Origin: Streptomyces cellostaticus
Lineage (GTDB): Bacteria; Actinomycetota; Actinomycetes; Streptomycetales; Streptomycetaceae
Assembly: GCF_023630175.1 (NCBI RefSeq)
Contig: NZ_JALLIN010000046.1
Coordinates: forward strand, 1-59,009
Direction: 5' to 3'
DNA: 59,009 bases
Shown: in pieces, positions 31,143 through 38,827 of the stretch
How positions within the stretch are numbered: the first letter of the stretch is position 1
Layout: each line of letters begins with the position of its first letter
The notes under the pieces: model-generated
What the model was told of the DNA's origin: nothing
Seen by the model: only the letters and a program-made list of their open reading frames with translations
Databases searched by the model: none
Made by a program: the position numbers and the translations under genes

Positions 31143-32162
31143 ATGAAGCTGGACACAGAGCTGTACATCGCCTCCGCCGCCTCCTGGCTCCCGGACGCCC
31201 GCCCGCTCGGCGAGGCCGTCGCCGCCGGTCTCGTCGACGAGGAGCACCGGGGCCTCGGCTACGAGTCCATCACGGTGGCCGAGGGCGTCTCCGGGCCCGA
31301 GATGGCGGTGCGCGCGGGGCGGCTGGCGCTGGAGCGGGCCGGGTCCGACGGCCACGAGGTGGGCCTGGTCCTGCACTCCACGTGCGGCTACCAGGGTCAC
31401 GACATGTGGCCGACGGCGTCGTACGTCGCCAACGAGACCGTGGGCCGCGCGGCGGCCGGCTTCGACCTGCAGCAGCGCTGCAACGCCGGGCTCGCCTCCC
31501 TGTCCCTGGCCGCCGGGCAGATCGCCGCCGGCTTCACCGAGGCGGTCCTGCTGACCAGCGGCGACAACTTCGCGCCGCCGTGGGTGGACCGCTGGAACGT
31601 GCAGCTCAACCTCATCTTCGCCGACGGCGGCAGCGCGCTGCTGCTGTCCGGCCGCGGCGGCTTCGCCCGGGTCGTCTCCGCCCGCGTGGGCGCCGACAAC
31701 TCGCTGGAACGCTGGAACCGCGGCCTGGAGCCGTTCGGCACCATACCGGGCCGCGAGATGCCGGTGCCGCTGCGCGCACGCGGCCGCCAGCACGCCGTCA
31801 CCGCGGAGGCCGAGGGATCCTGGGAGCGCATCGAGGCCGGGCTGAAGGACACCACGGCCGGCGCGCTGGCCGACGCGGGCGTCACCACCGAGGACATATC
31901 CCGCGTGGTCACCCCGCTGATACACCGCGGCGAGTACCCCGAGAACTACGACGTGCTGGGCTTCACCGAGAAGCAGAGCACCTGGGACCTGGGCCGCCGG
32001 GTGGGCCACATCGGCGCCGGCGACCAGTTCCTCGGCCTCGAACACCTGGTCACGCAGCGGGCCGTGGGCCCCGGCGACCTGGTCCTCATGGTGGCGGCGG
32101 GAGCCGGTTTCAGCTTCTCCGCCGCCGTGGTCGAGATCCTCGACGTCCCCGACTGGCAGTAG
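31143..32162 (+). CDS. KASIII-like protein, copy 2, lacking the catalytic histidine
   Basis: 339 residues, a tandem duplicate of the gene at 29961. Cys113 is kept (QQRCNAGLASLSLA) and the GAGDQFLGLE segment is kept. The histidine at position 259 is leucine (codon CTG; VVTPLIHRGEY against VVPHIHRGES in copy 1). A neighbouring histidine two residues on is present in both copies. The protein is otherwise intact, with no frameshift or stop, so it has been kept under selection. It may act as a structural partner in a heterodimer, as chain length factor does with ketosynthase, or the remaining His may serve. It has its own SARP-type promoter. Confidence 0.82.
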   Translation: MKLDTELYIASAASWLPDARPLGEAVAAGLVDEEHRGLGYESITVAEGVSGPEMAVRAGRLALERAGSDGHEVGLVLHSTCGYQGHDMWPTASYVANETVGRAAAGFDLQQRCNAGLASLSLAAGQIAAGFTEAVLLTSGDNFAPPWVDRWNVQLNLIFADGGSALLLSGRGGFARVVSARVGADNSLERWNRGLEPFGTIPGREMPVPLRARGRQHAVTAEAEGSWERIEAGLKDTTAGALADAGVTTEDISRVVTPLIHRGEYPENYDVLGFTEKQSTWDLGRRVGHIGAGDQFLGLEHLVTQRAVGPGDLVLMVAAGAGFSFSAAVVEILDVPDWQ

Positions 32163-32234
32163 CCCCGCGTGTCCGCCGGTTCCGGTCCGCCTTGCCGGCG
32201 GGGCACACGCAGGACAAGAAAGGAACCGTCAACC

Positions 32235-33692
32235 ATGTCCCTGCAGCAAGCGCGGACAGCCGGCGCCGAGACCCGGGAGCGGGAGCCGGCCGGCCCGCAC
32301 TGGGCGACGCTGCCGCTCATCCTGGTCGGCACGTTCGTGATCACGCTCGACGTGTTCATCGTGAACGTCGCCATCCCCGAGACCCAGCGCGACCTCCACG
32401 CGAGCGCCTCCGCCGTGGAGTTCGTGGTCGCCGGCTACGCCCTGGCCTACGCCGCCGGCCTCATCACCGGCGGCCGGCTCGGCGACCTGTACGGCCGGCG
32501 CCGCATGTTCCTCCTCGGCGTCGCGCTGTTCACCCTCTCCTCCGCCTGGGCGGGCATGGCGCCGACCGCCGGGCAGCTCGTCGTGGCCCGGATCGCGCAG
32601 GGCCTGGCCTCCGCGCTGATGGGCCCGCAGGTGCTGGCCATCATCGGCGTCACCTACGAGGGCCAGGCCCGGGTCAGGGCCTTCAACGCCTTCGGTCTGA
32701 CCATGGGCCTCGCGGGTGTCTTCGGGCAGCTCATCGGCGGACTGCTGATCCACGCCGACATCGCCGGCCTCGGCTGGCGCACCTGCTTCCTGGTCAACGT
32801 GCCGGTCGGCATCGCCGCGCTGCTCCTCGGACCGCGCCTCATCCCCGAGTCCCGCGCCGAGGGCCGGGCCCACCTGGACCCGCTCGGCATGGTGCTGGTC
32901 TCGGCCGGCCTGGTCGCGGTGGTCCTGCCGCTCGCCGAGGGCCAGCAGCAGGGCTGGCCGCTGTGGACGTGGCTGTGCCTGGCCGCCTCGCCGGTGCTGC
33001 TCCTGCTGTTCGCGGCCTACCAGCGGCGCCTGGCGAACGCCGGCGGCAGCCCGCTGGTCAACCCCGTGCTGTTCCACAAGCGGCCGTTCACGATCGGCGT
33101 CGTCACCGGCGTCGTGTACTACTCCGGCATGGCGTCCTTCTTTCTGGTCCTCGCCCTGTACCTGCAGGCGGGGGTGGGGCTGACGGCCCTGGCGTCCGGC
33201 CTGGTCTTCCTGCCGCTGGGGGTGGGCTTCCTGGCCACCTCGCTGCTGGCCCGCAAGGTGGCGGCGCTGCTCGGCCGTCAGGTCCTCGCGGTCGGCGCCC
33301 TGGTGCTGCTGGCCGGACTCGGCGGACTGTGGGCCGCGGTCGGCCACATCGGCACCGAGGGCGCCGTGGCCTGGCTGGTGCCCGGACTGCTGGTGGCCGG
33401 CTCGGGCATGGCGATGGTGATGGCGCCGCTGGCCTCCATCGCCCTCGCCGGCACCGACCCGCGCTACGCCGGAGCCGCCTCGGGCGTGCTCTCGACGGCC
33501 GCGCAGGTCGGCGGCGCGGTGGGGGTGGCCGCGGTCGGCGTGGTCTTCTACCACGTCCTCGGACAGGGCACCGGCCCCGGTGCCTACGCCGACGCCTTCA
33601 GGGCCAGCGTCTACCTGCTGGCGCCGCTCGCGCTCGCCGTGGCCGCGCTGGTCCAGTTCATCCCCCGTCCCAGGCCGGCCCCCGCCTCCTGA
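32235..33692 (+). CDS. DHA2-family MFS drug exporter (14 TM)
   Basis: 485-residue transporter of the EmrB/QacA (DHA2) branch. Motif A is GGRLGDLYGRRRMFLLG, motif C lies in the GLAGVFGQLIGGLL region of helix 5, and motif D1 is in TLDVFIVNVAIPETQRDL. About fourteen membrane helices can be counted. AAAGGAA precedes the ATG at 32235. This family typically gives self-resistance by proton-driven export, so it is the best candidate for product efflux. It ends at a bidirectional terminator. Confidence 0.93.
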   Translation: MSLQQARTAGAETREREPAGPHWATLPLILVGTFVITLDVFIVNVAIPETQRDLHASASAVEFVVAGYALAYAAGLITGGRLGDLYGRRRMFLLGVALFTLSSAWAGMAPTAGQLVVARIAQGLASALMGPQVLAIIGVTYEGQARVRAFNAFGLTMGLAGVFGQLIGGLLIHADIAGLGWRTCFLVNVPVGIAALLLGPRLIPESRAEGRAHLDPLGMVLVSAGLVAVVLPLAEGQQQGWPLWTWLCLAASPVLLLLFAAYQRRLANAGGSPLVNPVLFHKRPFTIGVVTGVVYYSGMASFFLVLALYLQAGVGLTALASGLVFLPLGVGFLATSLLARKVAALLGRQVLAVGALVLLAGLGGLWAAVGHIGTEGAVAWLVPGLLVAGSGMAMVMAPLASIALAGTDPRYAGAASGVLSTAAQVGGAVGVAAVGVVFYHVLGQGTGPGAYADAFRASVYLLAPLALAVAALVQFIPRPRPAPAS

Positions 33693-33773
33693 GCGGCGGG
33701 GTCCCGCCCGGGGCCAGTGCCGCGTCGGCCGGGGGCCGCCCCGCCGCGGCGCCCGGCCGGGACGCTCGCCGCA

Positions 33774-33817
33774 CCGGCCGGAAGCCCGGGTACATCCGGT
33801 ACCAGGGTTCCGGCCGG
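33774..33817. terminator. Bidirectional terminator between exporter and mycothiol-type gene
   Basis: Inverted repeat with a perfect 10-bp outer stem (33774-33783 with 33808-33817) and an inner stem interrupted by a small bulge and mismatch around a short loop. It lies between convergent genes, as expected for a shared terminator. Confidence 0.7.
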
Positions 33818-33873
33818 CCCGCCGGGAGCATCCACCGGGCGCCGCTCCTCGACGGGCCCTCCCCGTGCGGCGG

Positions 33874-34752
33874 TCAGGAGACGGCGTGCTCCAGCCAGAA
33901 CTCCAGCAGCTCGCGGTCGCCCGACACCGTCACGCGCGGGCCCCGCGGCCGCAGCCGCCCCTTGACCACGAGCAGCAGGTCCGAGGGGGACGCGACGACG
34001 GTGACGTCCGCCGGGGCGCCGTCCGCGGCGGCCCGGGTGACCCGCACCCCGTCGGGGGCGCAGGTGACCAGCCAGTTCGAGACCCGGCCCGGCGCACCCC
34101 AGGCCGAGCGGAAGCGCAGCGTCTCACCGCCGCGCGGCACCTCCGCGAACAGGGGGGAGTGGAAGGGCCTGGCCTCGGGCACGCCGAAGGCGGCCACGCA
34201 GAAGTCCACGCAGTCCAGGGCCACATCCGTGGCCAGCTCGAAGGACCGGCCGGCCAGCAGGTCCACGTCGGCCCGGTGCACGCTCGTCTCGTACATCGCC
34301 CAGCGCGGCCAGAACTCCTTGTTCTGCCTGCCGTGCGGCGCCCAGACGGGTACCTCGGGGCCGATGCCCTCGATCGCCTCGATCAGCCGGTCCGCCCCCT
34401 CAGTGACGAACCGCGTCCGCAGAGCGGGATCCAGCAGCCGGCCGTCCTGCGCGGCCTGCCGCGCCCCGAGCCCGGCCACCCGCTCGGTCCAGCTCGTGCC
34501 GTCTCCGGCGCCGCCGTCCGGGTCACCGCCCGGCAGGACGAACGTCGTGCTCCGGGTGGCCAGAATGGTCGTCGCCCATTCGTGGCCCTGGCGTAAGTGC
34601 CGCACCAGGTCGCCCAGTGTCCATCCGGGGCAGGCCGGGACCGGCTCCGTCAGCGGAAGGTCCCGGGCGGCGTCCGCGAAGCGGGCCGCCTCCCGGCGGA
34701 GTTCCGAGGTACAGCGGTCCACGGGCAGCGGAACGTACGTCTGTGCGTTCAT
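33874..34752 (-). CDS. Mycothiol-dependent maleylpyruvate isomerase-like (DinB-fold) protein
   Basis: 292-residue protein of the MDMPI/DinB superfamily. It opens PLPVDRCTSELRREAARFADA with PVPACPGWTLGDLVRHLRQG, the W-x-x-x-x-L-x-x-H metal-binding helix. HRADVDLLAGRSFELATDVALD contains a second histidine of the typical metal triad. The C-terminal ~100 residues form the extra domain of these proteins. Family members use mycothiol or bind a divalent metal; most are uncharacterised. A two-repeat SARP-type operator precedes it, so it belongs to the cluster regulon. Possible roles are isomerisation of an intermediate or mycothiol-based self-protection against an electrophilic azoxy product; neither is proven. 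Confidence 0.82.
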   Translation of the reverse strand: MNAQTYVPLPVDRCTSELRREAARFADAARDLPLTEPVPACPGWTLGDLVRHLRQGHEWATTILATRSTTFVLPGGDPDGGAGDGTSWTERVAGLGARQAAQDGRLLDPALRTRFVTEGADRLIEAIEGIGPEVPVWAPHGRQNKEFWPRWAMYETSVHRADVDLLAGRSFELATDVALDCVDFCVAAFGVPEARPFHSPLFAEVPRGGETLRFRSAWGAPGRVSNWLVTCAPDGVRVTRAAADGAPADVTVVASPSDLLLVVKGRLRPRGPRVTVSGDRELLEFWLEHAVS

Positions 34753-34828
34753 GAGGTCTCACTCCGGTCGGTGGAATGTGCACGGACCGGTGCCGCGGCG
34801 AGCCACGGGCCGCCGGGGCACCCCGCCC

Positions 34829-34860
34829 ATTCGAACCGGGCACCCTGACACGGTACTGAT
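34829..34860 (-). promoter_or_regulatory. SARP-type operator and promoter for the MDMPI-like gene
   Basis: On the minus strand ATCAG (34860-34856) and GTCAG (34849-34845) lie 11 bp apart. After 10 nt comes TCGAAT (34834-34829) as the -10. It is divergent from the kinase operator 26 bp away. Confidence 0.5.
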
Positions 34861-34885
34861 CATTCCGGGCGACCCGCTTGCCGAC

Positions 34886-34928
34886 GTCAGGCGCGTGTCA
34901 GAGGCGGGTCAGCGGCACTTGGCAGAGT
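34886..34928 (+). promoter_or_regulatory. SARP-type operator and promoter for the kinase-lyase operon
   Basis: GTCAG at 34886, 34897 and 34908, each 11 bp apart. After 10 nt comes CAGAGT (34923-34928) as the -10. The predicted leader is about 120 nt. With the array at 34829-34860 it fills the 306-bp divergent gap, where no gene was seen. Confidence 0.65.
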
Positions 34929-35058
34929 CGTCCCCGTCGCACGCTCCTCCTCGCCGGGGCCGGGCCGCATCTGTGGCCCGCGTCCGCCCGCGGCGAGGAC
35001 ACCCCCATCGTTGCCGTGCCGGTCCGCCGGCACGTCCGACGTGAGGAGAACGCTCGTC

Positions 35059-36009
35059 ATGGCAGACACCGCAGTCCCGGGGCCGACCCGGGCCCTGATC
35101 GTGGCAAACCCGGCCTCCGGCAGCCACAGCCCCGAACTGGTCCGCCAGGTCGCGGAGCTGTGCGAGTCCTGCCTGAACCGCGCCGAGGTCCATCTGACCA
35201 GCGCGCCGGGCGACGCGACCGGCGCGGTGCGCCGGGCGCTGGAGCGCAAGGACGGCGCGCCCGACCTGGTCGTCGCCGTCGGCGGTGACGGCACGGTCCG
35301 CGAGGTCGTCCAGGGGCTCGTCCCCGCGACCGGCCGGGCGACCCTGGCCGTCGTACCCGGCGGCACCGGGAACTCCGGGTACAAGATGCTGTGGGGCGAC
35401 CGCCCCTGGACCGAGTCGCTGAAGGCGGTCCTGACCGACTCCGGCATAGGCGGCAGTGCCCGCCTGCGCCGGCTCGACCTGGCCCGTCTCGCCGAGACCC
35501 GCAACTACGTCTACCTGGGCGCCTGTTCGGGAGTGATCGCCGACGCGCTGATCACGGCCCGGGAGCTGCCGCTGACCGGGCGCGAGCGCTACGCCCGCGC
35601 CTTCGCCGACACGGCCGACGGCTACGCGCCCTACCCGGGCCGGGTCACCGTCGACGGCCGGGTCGTGCACGAGGGCCCCACGGTCCTCGCCAACGTCGGC
35701 GGCGGCCCCTACCGCGGCGGCCGGTTCAAGGTGCTGCCCGACTCGCTGCTCGACGACGGACTGCTCGACGTCTGCGTGCTGGGCGGCGAGGTCCCCGCGG
35801 CCGACGTGCCCCGGCTGACGCTGGACGCGTCGCACATGGACCACCCGGCGACCGTGTACGCGCGCGGCCGCCGGATCACCGTCGAGCGCACCGACGGCCA
35901 CCGGCTGCCGCTGGAGCACGACGGTGAGTACCAGCAGGGCATCGGCGCCTCGGCCACCTTCGAGGTGCTCCCCGGAGCCCTCCCGGTCTGGGCGCCGGCC
36001 ACCCCCTGA
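35059..36009 (+). CDS. Diacylglycerol kinase-fold kinase, VlmJ-like
   Basis: 316-residue ATP-dependent kinase of the DagK/sphingosine kinase family. The glycine loop is VVAVGGDGTVREVVQGL, followed by VVPGGTGNSGYKMLWGD. The C-terminal domain includes LANVGGGPYRGGRFKVLP and DGLLDVCVLGG. In valanimycin biosynthesis the homologue VlmJ phosphorylates the hydroxyl of the serine-derived part (valanimycin hydrate), so that VlmK can eliminate phosphate. Its association here with an MmgE/PrpD gene in one operon makes the same two-step dehydration likely. The ATG at 35059 follows GTGAGGAG. A true lipid kinase is the alternative, but context argues against it. Confidence 0.87.
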   Translation: MADTAVPGPTRALIVANPASGSHSPELVRQVAELCESCLNRAEVHLTSAPGDATGAVRRALERKDGAPDLVVAVGGDGTVREVVQGLVPATGRATLAVVPGGTGNSGYKMLWGDRPWTESLKAVLTDSGIGGSARLRRLDLARLAETRNYVYLGACSGVIADALITARELPLTGRERYARAFADTADGYAPYPGRVTVDGRVVHEGPTVLANVGGGPYRGGRFKVLPDSLLDDGLLDVCVLGGEVPAADVPRLTLDASHMDHPATVYARGRRITVERTDGHRLPLEHDGEYQQGIGASATFEVLPGALPVWAPATP

Positions 36010-36070
36010 AGTCCCTGCCGAGCCACCTGCCGGAACCACAAGTAAGCAAGACACAGAGGAGAACGCCCGC

Positions 36071-36439
36071 ATGAGCGACCTGACCACCACCGTCTCCCGC
36101 TACCTCGACATCTGGAACGAGGCGGACGCCGACAAGCGCGCCGCGGCCATCGCCGAGCTGTTCACCGCCGACGCGCCGTACATCGACCCGCTCGCCGCGG
36201 TCGAGGGCCACGAGGGCTTCGGGGCCGTGGTGGCCGGCGCCCGCGACCAGTTCAAGGGCCTCATCTTCGAACTGCACGGCACCGTCGACGCCCACCACAA
36301 CCAGGCCCGCTTCCAGTGGGGCCTGGTGACCGAGCCGGGCGCCGAGCCGATCGCGATCGGCTTCGACGTCCTCGTCACCAACGACCAGGGCAAGATCCAG
36401 GGCGTCTACGGCTTCCTGGACAAGGTCCCGGCCGCCTGA
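36071..36439 (+). CDS. SnoaL/NTF2-like small protein
   Basis: 122-residue protein of the SnoaL-like NTF2 fold, with the typical opening TTVSRYLDIWNEADADKR, LFTADAPYIDPLAAVEGHEG and GVYGFLDKVP at the end. Members are small cone-shaped proteins that act as isomerases, cyclases or hydroxylases, or simply bind ligands. Conserved acidic residues (D-P in YIDP; E-G-H) are present. It lies between the VlmJ- and VlmK-like genes, so a role in the dehydration steps or in guiding the double bond is possible. A hairpin follows it. Confidence 0.82.
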   Translation: MSDLTTTVSRYLDIWNEADADKRAAAIAELFTADAPYIDPLAAVEGHEGFGAVVAGARDQFKGLIFELHGTVDAHHNQARFQWGLVTEPGAEPIAIGFDVLVTNDQGKIQGVYGFLDKVPAA

Positions 36440-36451
36440 GCACGCACCCAG

Positions 36452-36484
36452 CGCGGGAGCACCGGGACCGCCGGTGCTCCCGCG
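36452..36484 (+). terminator. Hairpin between SnoaL-like and lyase genes
   Basis: A perfect 14-bp stem (36452-36465 with 36471-36484) with a 5-nt loop. It is strong enough to be a terminator, although the lyase gene downstream is in the same direction; it may attenuate its expression. Confidence 0.6.
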
Positions 36485-36533
36485 TTCGCGCGCACGCCGC
36501 CGACGCACACACGGCAAGGAAGGTAGCCGCCCC

Positions 36534-38102
36534 ATGACCGCTGTCCTCGGGGAGAGCGTGGCCCAGGCCCTGTGCGCCGACTGGGCCGAGCAGGCCCACA
36601 CCCTGCCCAGGGCCGCACCCGGCCGGGCACCGGCCGACACCCCCCTGCGGGAACTCTCGCACTGGGCCGCGTCCTTGCGCCCGCAGCACATCCCGTGCCG
36701 GGTGCTGAAGCTCGCCGCGAGCCAGGTGCTGTCGCAGATCGCCTCCATCCGGGCCGGTCTGCGGCATCCGCTCGGCAGGAAGCTGGTGGCCGCCTTCGGG
36801 CATCCCATGCAGCGCGACCCCCGGCAGGCCGCCGGCGTGCTCGCCGCGCTCGGCTCGTGGCTCAACCTGGACGACACCGCCTACGCCGGACACCTGTCGA
36901 ACTCCACGGTCGCGGTCCCCCTGGCCTTCGCCTACGCCCGCGGCCTGGACGGGCTCTCGCTGCTCACCGCCGTGGTCGCGGCCAACGAGTGCGCGGCCCG
37001 CATCACCGCCTCCGCGACCCTCGGCCCGCTGCGCGGGCAGAGCGCCGTGCACACCCATCTGGCCGGCGCGGTGGCGGGGCGGCTGCACAGCGACCGGGCG
37101 TCCGCGAGCCTCTTCGAGAACGCGTTCGGGCTGGCCTTCGCCATGCCCAACTGGCCGCTGATGCGCGCCTTCCTCGCCAGCGACGCCCGGCTGTTCAACA
37201 CCTTCACCCCGGTGCGCACCGCGATGGACGCCTGCGACGCGGCGTACGCCGGGCTGCGCGGGGCGCCGGACATCATCGAGCACAGCGACGGCTTCCTGGC
37301 CCGGTTCGCCACCGTGCCGCTGCCGCAGGCGGTGGCGAAGGGGCTGGGGCGCCGCTGGCACACCGACACCCTCTCGTTCAAGATGCACCCCGGTGGCCCC
37401 GGCATCGACGCGGCGGTGGACTGCGCCGCCGAGATCCACCGCGAACTCGGCTCGCTTCGGCCCCGGGACGTGGCCGAGGTGGTCGTCGAGGCCTCGCTGT
37501 ACACGCTGTTCGCGGGGGAGCGGGCGGCCCGCTACGTCACCGGCCCCGGCTCCCCGCTCGGGGCGCTCGTCCTGGACGTCCCCTACCCGGTGGCCACCAC
37601 CCTGCTCACCGGGGAGTTCTCGGTGGACGACTTCTCCTCACCCGCCGTGGACGACACCGACCGCTGGGCGCTCGCCCAGCGGATCCGGCTGGAGCACGAC
37701 ACCGAGATGACCCGTGAACTCTTCCTGTCCGACGCGCCGTTCGGCGAGGCGGTACGCGAGGCGGGGGAGTCGGCCGTGCCCTGGCTGCGCGGCTTCGGCG
37801 GGGACGAACTGGTCGACCTGATCGGAGCGTTGCAGGCCGACGACCGGGACTTCTCCCGGTCCACCAAGGCCACCGGCGCCCGGGTCACCGTACGGCTCAC
37901 GGACGGCCGCACGGTCTCCCGTACCCGGCTGATCCCGGTCGGCGCCGCCGGTCCGGAGACCCGGTCGGACCACGCCGCGCTGGTGCGGGAGAAGTTCCTG
38001 TCGGCGGGCGGCTCGCAGGAGGTCGCCGACACGGTCGGCGGGCTGCACCGGATGCGCCCGCGGGCGGTACGCCGCTGGATAGAGACGGCGTTCCTGGACT
38101 GA
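36534..38102 (+). CDS. MmgE/PrpD-family lyase, VlmK-like
   Basis: 522-residue protein of the MmgE/PrpD family, which includes 2-methylcitrate dehydratase and cis-aconitate decarboxylase. The all-helical N-terminal domain has SWLNLDDTAYAGHLSNSTVAV, AVVAANECAARITASATLGP and KGLGRRWHTDTLSFKMHPGG; the smaller lid domain begins near ELGSLRPRDVAEVVVEASL. In valanimycin biosynthesis VlmK eliminates phosphate from the VlmJ product to give the dehydro (acrylate) end. I infer the same elimination here. The ATG at 36534 follows AAGGAAGG. It is the last gene of the cluster on this side, before a dispersed repeat and a terminator. Confidence 0.87.
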   Translation: MTAVLGESVAQALCADWAEQAHTLPRAAPGRAPADTPLRELSHWAASLRPQHIPCRVLKLAASQVLSQIASIRAGLRHPLGRKLVAAFGHPMQRDPRQAAGVLAALGSWLNLDDTAYAGHLSNSTVAVPLAFAYARGLDGLSLLTAVVAANECAARITASATLGPLRGQSAVHTHLAGAVAGRLHSDRASASLFENAFGLAFAMPNWPLMRAFLASDARLFNTFTPVRTAMDACDAAYAGLRGAPDIIEHSDGFLARFATVPLPQAVAKGLGRRWHTDTLSFKMHPGGPGIDAAVDCAAEIHRELGSLRPRDVAEVVVEASLYTLFAGERAARYVTGPGSPLGALVLDVPYPVATTLLTGEFSVDDFSSPAVDDTDRWALAQRIRLEHDTEMTRELFLSDAPFGEAVREAGESAVPWLRGFGGDELVDLIGALQADDRDFSRSTKATGARVTVRLTDGRTVSRTRLIPVGAAGPETRSDHAALVREKFLSAGGSQEVADTVGGLHRMRPRAVRRWIETAFLD

Positions 38103-38140
38103 GGGCCGGCCCGTGCTCCCCGGTGGGTCGGCGCACGGTG

Positions 38141-38235
38141 CCGGATGCGGTGCGTCGCAGGGCGGAGCGTCGTCCTCGTACCGGGCGTGTTCGGGCGGTC
38201 CGGCAACGCGGGCGGCGTGCCGTGGCCGTCGTCGT
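38141..38235. repeat. Dispersed intergenic repeat, copy B
   Basis: About 95 bp downstream of the lyase, resembling 17251-17349 in the same orientation, although more diverged. It marks the boundary between the cluster and the neighbouring genes. No gene is supported in 38103-38374. Confidence 0.5.
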
Positions 38236-38322
38236 GCGCCCGCCGGGGATCGCGGGACAGCCCTCGGGGCCGCTCGTCCGGAACGATCCACGCGGCGAGG
38301 ACCTCACCCGGATCACCCGTCG

Positions 38323-38361
38323 ACGCGCGCGCCACGCACTCGACGCGCGTGGCGCGCGCGT
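38323..38361. terminator. Bidirectional terminator at the cluster edge
   Basis: A perfect 15-bp stem (38323-38337 with 38347-38361) with a 9-nt loop, between the convergent lyase (+) and deaminase (-) genes. Confidence 0.75.
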
Positions 38362-38374
38362 GACGGGCCCGCGG

Positions 38375-38827
38375 TCAGGTGCCGGCCGGCGGGCCCGGCC
38401 CGTAGTAGGCCTCGACGGGCGTGCGTGCCTCGTCGAAGAGGGCCGGGCCCTCCTGCGCCACCGACGGCCAGGCGCCCGACTGCGGGTTGAGTTCGACGAG
38501 CTGCTCGGTGGCGAGCGCGTACACGACCCGGCCGATGCCGGAGCGGACGATACCGCCGCCGCACATGCCGCACGGCTGGCAACTGGTGTACATGGTGGTG
38601 CGGGCGGCGGTGTCCGCGTCCAGCTCACGGGCCGCCCACCGGGCCAGCTTCAACTCCGGATGAGCCGTGATGTCGTCGTCACGCCGGACCGTGTTGTGCG
38701 CCTCGGCGAGGACCGCCCCGTCCGGTCCGGCCAGCAGCGAGCCGTACGGCGCGTCGCCCAGCTCCACCGCGCGCGCCGCGATCCCGATGGCGCGCCGCAG
38801 CAGCGCCTCGTCAGCAGGGTCGATCAC
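38375..38827 (-). CDS. Zinc-dependent CMP/dCMP or guanine deaminase-family protein
   Basis: 150-residue nucleoside/nucleobase deaminase. The zinc and catalytic motif is HPELK (H-x-E) at residues ~51-55, followed by SCQPCGMCGGG with the P-C-x-x-C ligands. The C-terminus resembles guanine deaminases. It catalyses hydrolytic deamination of a base or nucleoside. The GTG at 38827 overlaps the stop of the upstream oxidoreductase gene (GTGA). Both are probably housekeeping or accessory genes outside the azoxy cluster. Confidence 0.88.
   Translation of the reverse strand: MIDPADEALLRRAIGIAARAVELGDAPYGSLLAGPDGAVLAEAHNTVRRDDDITAHPELKLARWAARELDADTAARTTMYTSCQPCGMCGGGIVRSGIGRVVYALATEQLVELNPQSGAWPSVAQEGPALFDEARTPVEAYYGPGPPAGT

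Noticed and set aside
31382..35044. 1220-residue plus-strand frame across KASIII-like copy 2, the exporter and beyond
   Set aside because: It runs out of frame through two convincing genes and then through a terminator; the translation is Arg/Pro/Gly-rich with no motif.
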